Assembly (NCBI RefSeq): GCF_004360155.1
Contig: NZ_ML178728.1
Coordinates: 609 to 49,678, forward strand
DNA from: Paraglaciecola marina
Lineage (GTDB): Bacteria; Pseudomonadota; Gammaproteobacteria; Enterobacterales; Alteromonadaceae
DNA length: 49,070 nucleotides
Direction of reading: 5' to 3'
The notes below the pieces were generated by a model. It ran no database searches, was not told the origin of the DNA, and worked only from the letters and a program-made list of their open reading frames with translations. Positions 43,714 to 49,070 of the stretch are shown here, piece by piece (the first letter of the stretch is position 1; every line of letters starts with the position of its first letter). The position numbers were made by a program, and so were the translations under genes.

Positions 43714-43978
43714 AAGGCAGCTCCATTGCTTAGTAAGTTTGTATCTTAAGGCTAGTCTTTAGCTAGAAATTTGCGAGTTAATCGTAATTGCACTTTTAAA
43801 TCGGGGCGAAAAACTCGAGGAGCTAAGCCCATAATTGAAATGATAGATAACTATTGGTTTTATAAATGGCCTATCTTGAATATATGATCCTCTAAAATGG
43901 CATATAGCAATGCTTGATCAGCTTGTTACCTTCGTGATATTTCTATACCCAGTGATGATATAAAAATCTTGTAATCTA
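43714..43978. other. Divergent intergenic region between comM and the ilv leader
   Basis: No gene is seen. It must hold the comM promoter (minus) and the ilv leader promoter (plus). I could not pick a convincing -35/-10 pair by eye; TTGTTA (43924) with TATACC is a weak candidate. Confidence 0.4.
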
Positions 43979-44056
43979 ATGCCCTATTCTTTTCTGCCCA
44001 GTGTAAAAACAAATTACCTGACATTATTGGTGGTGATTATTACATCGCGGGGATAG
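43979..44056 (+). CDS. Ilv leader peptide, 25 aa
   Basis: A short open frame starting ATG and ending TAG. Its second half reads LTLLVVIIT, a run of Leu, Val, Ile and Thr codons, the amino acids whose supply would be sensed for a branched-chain operon. A terminator-like hairpin starts 25 bases after the stop, and ilvD starts 66 bases after that, so the layout is that of a transcription attenuator, comparable to ilvL of E. coli. The ribosome site before the ATG is weak, so a start inside the frame, such as GTG at 44003, is possible. Confidence 0.75.
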   Translation: MPYSFLPSVKTNYLTLLVVIITSRG

Positions 44057-44080
44057 TGGTTATACCTTTTTAGACTACTA

Positions 44081-44112
44081 AACCCCTCGCACGAAAGTAC
44101 GAGGGGTTTTTT
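44081..44112 (+). terminator. Attenuator terminator upstream of ilvD
   Basis: AACCCCTCG pairs with CGAGGGGTT around a GAAA-capped loop and is followed by a T run. CGCGGGG (44046-44052), at the end of the leader peptide frame, can pair with the CCCCTCG arm with one bulge and is a candidate antiterminator element. Confidence 0.8.
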
Positions 44113-44178
44113 GTTAACAAGATAAAGCATCAGTCGTTACCTATAATTCGTTTTAGACAATTAATTAAGAGTGAAATA

Positions 44179-46026
44179 ATGCCAAAATTACGTTCAGCCA
44201 CCAGTACTCAAGGCCGCAATATGGCGGGTGCCCGCGCACTATGGCGCGCAACAGGGATGAAAGATGGTGATTTTAATAAACCCATTATTGCTGTCTCTAA
44301 CTCATTTACCCAATTTGTACCGGGGCATGTTCATTTAAAAGATATGGGGCAACTGGTTGCTCGTAGTATAGAAGCAGCAGGTGGTGTTGCAAAAGAATTC
44401 AATACTATAGCTGTGGATGACGGTATCGCTATGGGTCACAGTGGTATGCTTTATAGTTTACCTTCACGGGAGATTATCGCCGATTCAGTGGAATACATGG
44501 TAAATGCCCATTGTGCCGACGCTATTGTGTGTATCTCAAACTGCGACAAAATCACTCCAGGCATGTTAATGGCTTCAATGCGCCTAAACATACCGGTAAT
44601 TTTTGTATCTGGTGGGCCAATGGAAGCAGGTAAAACCAAGCTTTCTGACCAACTAATCAAGCTCGATTTAGTCGATGCCATGGTGGCAGGTGTTGACGAT
44701 AACATAAGTGATGATGACAGTGAGCAGGTTGAGCGCTCTGCTTGCCCAACATGTGGTTCGTGTTCTGGTATGTTTACCGCAAACTCTATGAACTGCTTAA
44801 CCGAAGCATTAGGTTTGTCTTTGCCGGGTAATGGTTCAATGCTAGCCACACATGCTGACCGTGAAGGTTTATTCAAACAAGCCGGAACGCAAATTGTTGA
44901 GCTATGTCGCCGTTATTATGCTGAAGATGACGAATCTGTTTTACCTCGTAATATTGCTAATTTCAAAGCCTTTGAAAATGCTATGTGTTTAGATATTGCT
45001 ATGGGTGGTTCAACCAACACAATCTTGCATTTATTGGCTGCAGCAGTTGAAGGTGAAATTCCATTTACCCTTGATGATATTGATAGACTATCTCGTAAGG
45101 TGCCGCATCTATGTAAGGTAGCGCCGTCTACTCCTAAATATCATATGGAAGATGTACACAGAGCCGGTGGCGTAATTGGCATATTAGCTGAGTTAAATCG
45201 TGCTGGTTTATTACATCCTGATTCACCTCATGTATTGGGAACAAGTATAGGTGATGTAATCAGCAAGTGGGATATCGCTAATGGTCAAAATGAACATGCA
45301 CTAGAGTTCTATAAAGCGGGACCAGCTGGTATTCGTACTACTAAGGCCTTTAGTCAAAGTTGTCGTTGGCCAACCGCCGACACTGACCGCGAAGATGGCT
45401 GTATACGTAATATCGACCATGCCTTCAGTCAAGAGGGTGGCCTAGCAGTATTGTTCGGTAATATCGCTGAAAACGGCTGTATTGTAAAAACAGCTGGAGT
45501 GGATGAGTCTATCCATAAATTTACAGGCCGTGCCCGTATTTTTGAAAGCCAAGATGAAGCAGTTGAAGCTATTTTGGGTGATAAAATCGTCGCCGGTGAC
45601 GTCGTTATTATTCGTTATGAGGGCCCTAAAGGTGGCCCGGGTATGCAAGAGATGTTGTACCCAACTACCTACCTAAAAGCCAAAGGCTTGGGTAAGGAAT
45701 GTGCGTTAATTACCGATGGTCGTTTCTCGGGTGGTACTTCAGGATTATCTATCGGTCACTGTGCACCAGAAGCAGCAAGTGGCGGTGGCATAGGCCTAGT
45801 TGAAGAAGGCGACAGCATTAGTATTGATATTCCGGGTCGTAAAATTGGTATCGATATTAGTGACGAAGAAATGCAGGCGCGCCGTGACAAAATGAATGCT
45901 AGTCCTAAACCATGGAAGCCAGTGTCTAGAGAAAGAAACGTATCATTAGCGTTAAAAGCTTATGCTTTGTTAGCCACAAGTGCTGACAAAGGTGGTGTTC
46001 GCGACGCGTCTAAATTGGAAGAGTAA
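44179..46026 (+). CDS. ilvD: Dihydroxy-acid dehydratase
   Basis: Third step of isoleucine/valine synthesis. 615 residues, with the Fe-S ligand cysteines in [12 protein letters not shown] and [19 protein letters not shown] and the C-terminal [14 protein letters not shown]. Start [26 protein letters not shown] is typical. It is immediately followed by ilvA (no gap), and lies behind the leader/attenuator, so both are probably controlled by branched-chain aminoacyl-tRNA supply. ilvG/M/E are not in this window. Confidence 0.98.
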   Translation: MPKLRSATSTQGRNMAGARALWRATGMKDGDFNKPIIAVSNSFTQFVPGHVHLKDMGQLVARSIEAAGGVAKEFNTIAVDDGIAMGHSGMLYSLPSREIIADSVEYMVNAHCADAIVCISNCDKITPGMLMASMRLNIPVIFVSGGPMEAGKTKLSDQLIKLDLVDAMVAGVDDNISDDDSEQVERSACPTCGSCSGMFTANSMNCLTEALGLSLPGNGSMLATHADREGLFKQAGTQIVELCRRYYAEDDESVLPRNIANFKAFENAMCLDIAMGGSTNTILHLLAAAVEGEIPFTLDDIDRLSRKVPHLCKVAPSTPKYHMEDVHRAGGVIGILAELNRAGLLHPDSPHVLGTSIGDVISKWDIANGQNEHALEFYKAGPAGIRTTKAFSQSCRWPTADTDREDGCIRNIDHAFSQEGGLAVLFGNIAENGCIVKTAGVDESIHKFTGRARIFESQDEAVEAILGDKIVAGDVVIIRYEGPKGGPGMQEMLYPTTYLKAKGLGKECALITDGRFSGGTSGLSIGHCAPEAASGGGIGLVEEGDSISIDIPGRKIGIDISDEEMQARRDKMNASPKPWKPVSRERNVSLALKAYALLATSADKGGVRDASKLEE

Positions 46027-47571
46027 ATGACACGATCTGCCAATGAATACCTGCAAAAAATAATACAAGCGCAGGTGTATGACGTAGCTGTAAAGTCTGA
46101 TTTGCAAAAGCTAGATAAATTGTCTGAAACCTTAGGCAATGACATTTGGTTAAAGCGTGAAGACCAACAACCGGTGAAGTCTTTTAAACTTCGTGGTGCA
46201 TATAACAAGCTTAGCGAGCTATCTGCGGAGCAATTATCCAAGGGCGTGGTAGCCTCATCTGCAGGTAATCACGCTCAAGGTGTGGCGTACTCGGCCCGTA
46301 AAAAACAAATCAAAGCCACTATTGTTATGCCCGCTACTGCTCCTGATATCAAAGTAGAAGCTGTGCGTAACTTTGGTGGTGAATATGTAGATATAGTGCT
46401 GCACGGTAGCAGCTTTGATGAGGCAAAAGCCGAAGCACTTCGTTTGTCAGAAGAGCGTGGCTACACTATGGTTGCGCCTTTCGATGACGAAGATGTCATA
46501 GTAGGTCAAGGCACAATTGCTCGAGAATTATTAGAGCAAAAACCGGATCTGGACACTCTCTTTATCGCTGTAGGTGGTGGTGGCTTAATTGCAGGGATTG
46601 CTGTATTTATTAAACAGCTTAAGCCAGACGTTAAAATCATCGCCATTGAATCTGATGAGTCTGCTTGCTTGCAAGCTGCCATGGCTGCAGGTAAACCTGT
46701 GCCTCTTGATCATGTGGGTATTTTTGCAGACGGTGTGGCCGTTAAAATTATTGGTGATGAACCATTTAGGCTATGCCAGCAGTATGTTGATGAAGTTATT
46801 ACTGTTAATACAGATGAAATCTGTGCAGCCATTAAAGATATTTTTGATGACACCCGTGTTATTGCTGAGCCTGCAGGGGCCTTATCTATTGCCGGAATGC
46901 ACAAATATTTAAAAGCTAATCCGCAACAAGGTAAAAAGTTTGCTGGGATTTTATGTGGCGCTAACATCAACTTTCATACCTTGCGTTATGTGTCTGAACG
47001 TTGTGAATTAGGCGAGCAAAAAGAAGCAGTAATTGCCGTTAAAATCCCCGAAAAAACGGGTGCATTTAGACATTTTTGTTCTTTACTTGGTGGCCGCGCG
47101 ATTACAGAGTTCAACTACCGCTACGCCACAGACAAAGAAGCCCATATATTTGTGGGTATTCGTTTACGCGATGGCCAAACAGAACTTAAACAGTTAACTG
47201 ATTCGCTCACCGTTAGCGGTTATCAAAGCTTTGATTTATCAGCAAACGAAATGGCGAAGTTGCATGTTCGTTACATGGTAGGTGGCAGACCACCAACAGC
47301 TATCAACGAAAAGCTATTCTCCTTTGAGTTTCCTGAGCACCCGGGTGCATTAATGAAGTTTTTAGATACCTTAGGCGAACGCTGGGATATCACTTTGTTT
47401 CATTACCGTAACCACGGTGCAGCAGAAGGCTTAGTGTTAGCTGGATTTGATATTGCTGATGCAGACAGAGCAAGCTTTGATCAGCATCTAGCAGAGCTTG
47501 GTTATGTATATCAAGAGCAAACTCACAACCCTGCTTATCAGTTTTTCTTGTCTGACTTGACGGGTGTTTAA
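46027..47571 (+). CDS. ilvA: Biosynthetic threonine ammonia-lyase (threonine deaminase)
   Basis: Converts threonine to 2-oxobutyrate, the committed step to isoleucine. 514 residues: a PLP domain with the Schiff-base lysine in KSFKLRGAYNK (about 58), SSAGNHAQGVA and the glycine loop VGGGGLIAG, then two ACT-like regulatory domains in the last ~190 residues (KIPEKTGAFRHF and FEFPEHPGALMKF), the layout of the isoleucine-inhibited enzyme. The ATG directly abuts the ilvD stop codon. Confidence 0.98.
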   Translation: MTRSANEYLQKIIQAQVYDVAVKSDLQKLDKLSETLGNDIWLKREDQQPVKSFKLRGAYNKLSELSAEQLSKGVVASSAGNHAQGVAYSARKKQIKATIVMPATAPDIKVEAVRNFGGEYVDIVLHGSSFDEAKAEALRLSEERGYTMVAPFDDEDVIVGQGTIARELLEQKPDLDTLFIAVGGGGLIAGIAVFIKQLKPDVKIIAIESDESACLQAAMAAGKPVPLDHVGIFADGVAVKIIGDEPFRLCQQYVDEVITVNTDEICAAIKDIFDDTRVIAEPAGALSIAGMHKYLKANPQQGKKFAGILCGANINFHTLRYVSERCELGEQKEAVIAVKIPEKTGAFRHFCSLLGGRAITEFNYRYATDKEAHIFVGIRLRDGQTELKQLTDSLTVSGYQSFDLSANEMAKLHVRYMVGGRPPTAINEKLFSFEFPEHPGALMKFLDTLGERWDITLFHYRNHGAAEGLVLAGFDIADADRASFDQHLAELGYVYQEQTHNPAYQFFLSDLTGV

Positions 47572-47605
47572 AGCTCTTCACTGACACCATTACTAAGAGT
47601 TGAGC

Positions 47606-48526
47606 ATGCAACAGATAGTTGACGATATTGCGGAGCAAATGGCCGCGAAAGCCGATAAAGGCAAAGTGGCCAGCTATATTCCCCAATTAGCTCAGGTTGA
47701 CCCTGAGCAATTTGCCATTAGCGTGGCCCTGCCAGATGGGGCCATTTATAGCGCAGGCTGTGCTCACACGCTGTTTTCAATACAAAGTATTTCAAAGGTA
47801 TTTACATTAACCTTAGCTCTGGGCAAGTTAGGCGAACGTCTTTGGAATAGGGTGGGCCGCGAACCCTCAGGAGACCCGTTCAACTCTATTGTGCAGTTAG
47901 AGCACGAACACGGAAAACCCCGAAACCCCTTTATAAATGCAGGGGCCATCACAGTAGCTGACATTATTTTGCAAGGTCACCAGCCTAAAGAAACCCTAGC
48001 CGAAATTTTGCAATTTATGCGCTTTGTGGCAAATGATGACACTATTAGCATAGATGAAAAAGTCGCCCGTTCTGAACTAGAAACTGGTGACAGAAACGCC
48101 TCATTAGCCCACTTTATGGCATCCTTTGGGCACTTCGAAAACCCAGTGGATGCAGTACTAGGGACGTATTTTCACCACTGCTCAATAGCTATGAATACCC
48201 AACAACTCGCAACCGCTGGGCTGTTTTTAGCAAATGATGGGGTAAACCCCACTACCGGATACCGTGTGGTCTCTTCTAAGCGTGCCAAACGTATCAATTC
48301 TCTAATGCTTATGTGTGGTCATTATGATGGCTCAGGAGAATTCGCCTTTAGAGTAGGCTTGCCAGGTAAAAGTGGTGTAGGTGGAGGGATTATGGCAGTT
48401 GCACCAGGCAAGGCGTCGATTGCAGTTTGGTCACCGGGCTTGGATCCAATAGGTAATAGTAAACTTGGTACACAGGCCTTGGAATTACTTGCCAGAAAAA
48501 CAGGTTGGTCAGTGTTTGGGCAGTAA
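47606..48526 (+). CDS. glsA: Glutaminase
   Basis: 306 residues of the serine-dependent (beta-lactamase fold) glutaminase family, hydrolysing glutamine to glutamate and ammonia in the cytoplasm. The SxxK catalytic motif lies in [12 protein letters not shown] (about 56-67), with [15 protein letters not shown] and SGVGGGI following. The ATG at 47606 has AAGAG six bases upstream; an in-frame TTG at 47600 is the alternative. It begins 34 bases after ilvA without a visible terminator, so it may be co-transcribed with ilvDA. Confidence 0.95.
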   Translation: MQQIVDDIAEQMAAKADKGKVASYIPQLAQVDPEQFAISVALPDGAIYSAGCAHTLFSIQSISKVFTLTLALGKLGERLWNRVGREPSGDPFNSIVQLEHEHGKPRNPFINAGAITVADIILQGHQPKETLAEILQFMRFVANDDTISIDEKVARSELETGDRNASLAHFMASFGHFENPVDAVLGTYFHHCSIAMNTQQLATAGLFLANDGVNPTTGYRVVSSKRAKRINSLMLMCGHYDGSGEFAFRVGLPGKSGVGGGIMAVAPGKASIAVWSPGLDPIGNSKLGTQALELLARKTGWSVFGQ

Positions 48527-48643
48527 GCTTGTTAGGAGCATTGGCTTAGCCGACTAAAAGATTAGGTAGTTAAACAGTTAGCTAGTATTGATGTTCACGT
48601 AAGTACTAGTACTGCTGATTTATCTAGTAGTGTTTAAAATTCC

Positions 48644-48715
48644 GCATAACAGCAAGATCTAAGAAAAATTCCGTGTTTAAACACGGAATTTTCCGCATAT
48701 TAATATTGTTATGTG
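48644..48715 (+). repeat. attC-like integron recombination site
   Basis: The outer arms CATAACA and TGTTATG pair, a less regular central stretch follows, and a perfect 28-bp palindrome (48665-48692, core CCGTGTTTAAACACGG) forms the tip. A likely crossover point is the G-TTATGTG at 48708. Size (72 bases) and ending match Vibrio/Alteromonadales-type attC sites. The palindrome, with its flanking A and T runs, could instead or also serve as the glsA terminator. Confidence 0.5.
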
Positions 48716-48734
48716 ACTAAATAGTCAGAGAGTT

Positions 48735-49013
48735 ATGGAAAATTCAAAGGACATACAAGAATTGCAAAAGGAGGCTAAAGGTATACTTTGGGCATTTATA
48801 ATTATCAATGTAATTGCTGTTCTATTTTGGTTAATTGGTAGCCCATTAGATGAAGTGGCATTCATCTTCGTATTTGTTCAAGTATTGTTTCTTATCGTTT
48901 GGCTGTTACCATATTTCTTATATCAGATTATTATTCTCAAAAGGGACTTTAAGTATGCTTTATATAAAACTCTCAGCTCTTACAAAGACCTTTGGGAAAA
49001 TTTCACTTATTAA
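48735..49013 (+). CDS. Small two-helix membrane protein, probable integron cassette gene
   Basis: 92 residues with a charged N-terminus (to about residue 17), two membrane helices (about 18-37 and 43-68) and a basic C-terminal tail. It resembles the short '2TM domain' proteins but I cannot name it. The start lies 27 bases after the proposed cassette boundary and the stop 6 bases before the next attC-like arm, the tight fit expected of a cassette gene. Base composition is visibly richer in A+T than glsA next door, fitting acquired DNA. Function unknown. Confidence 0.7.
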   Translation: MENSKDIQELQKEAKGILWAFIIINVIAVLFWLIGSPLDEVAFIFVFVQVLFLIVWLLPYFLYQIIILKRDFKYALYKTLSSYKDLWENFTY

Positions 49014-49016
49014 CAA

Positions 49017-49070
49017 GTCACATAACAAATTGCCTAAGTTCGCCGCAAAAAGCGCGGCTGGGACAAATGC
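49017..49070 (+). repeat. attC-like site, left part, cut by the window edge
   Basis: GTCACATAACAA exactly complements TTGTTATGTGAC at 48706-48717 on the other side of the small gene. The following ATTGCCTAAG ... GCGCGGCTGGGAC pattern is like the left half of known attC sites. The right half lies beyond the window. Confidence 0.55.

Noticed and set aside
48602-48613. AGTACTAGTACT palindrome after glsA
   Set aside because: Short, isolated, no T run and not repeated at the second attC-like site.

Overview
The window looks like chromosome of a marine gammaproteobacterium of the Alteromonadaceae type (Glaciecola/Paraglaciecola/Alteromonas-like). This is inferred from gene style and gene order (urtABCDE-ureDABCEFG, TonB receptors, ilvYC, ilvDA with leader, tandem secreted S9 peptidases) and the AT-leaning codon use; I could not run a search. 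No rRNA, tRNA or CRISPR was seen.

Layout. 1-449: an integrase-like N-terminal fragment running into a block of short hairpins and imperfect 33-bp repeats. 450-11746, minus strand: one long nitrogen unit, in transcription order urtA-urtB-urtC-urtD-urtE (urea ABC importer), ureD-ureA-ureB-ureC-ureE-ureF-ureG (urease and maturation) and a 59-residue His-containing membrane peptide. 11982-15383, plus strand and divergent from urtA: a giant sensor with an NCS1-like permease domain, a Cys-rich segment, a histidine kinase and a receiver. 15351-26964, minus strand: three secreted ureohydrolase (arginase/agmatinase) paralogues, a LuxR-type response regulator, a TPR-sulfotransferase, a TonB-dependent receptor, a parvulin-like PPIase and a HupE/UreJ-type membrane protein. 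27147-33917, plus: beta-carbonic anhydrase and three tandem S9 peptidases. 34058-35802: a Bcr/CflA-type MFS exporter and an orphan small gene. 36180-48526: housekeeping and branched-chain amino acid genes (ilvC/ilvY, a TSUP permease with a beta-hydroxyacid dehydrogenase opposite a MocR regulator, yifB/comM, ilvD-ilvA behind a leader-peptide attenuator, glsA). 48644-49070: what looks like an integron cassette with a small membrane protein between two attC-like sites, the second cut by the window edge.

How it may work together. Extracytoplasmic ureohydrolases would release urea from a guanidino compound brought in by the TonB receptor; UrtABCDE would import the urea; urease would give ammonia and CO2; the HupE-like protein may supply nickel and the carbonic anhydrase would handle CO2/bicarbonate. 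The permease-kinase and the LuxR regulator are the obvious candidate control pair. One ureohydrolase (23987-25456), translationally coupled to an intact paralogue, has lost at least two metal ligands and two other catalytic positions and looks like a secreted lipoprotein pseudoenzyme. This combined guanidino-to-ammonia module is the best candidate for an undescribed system here.
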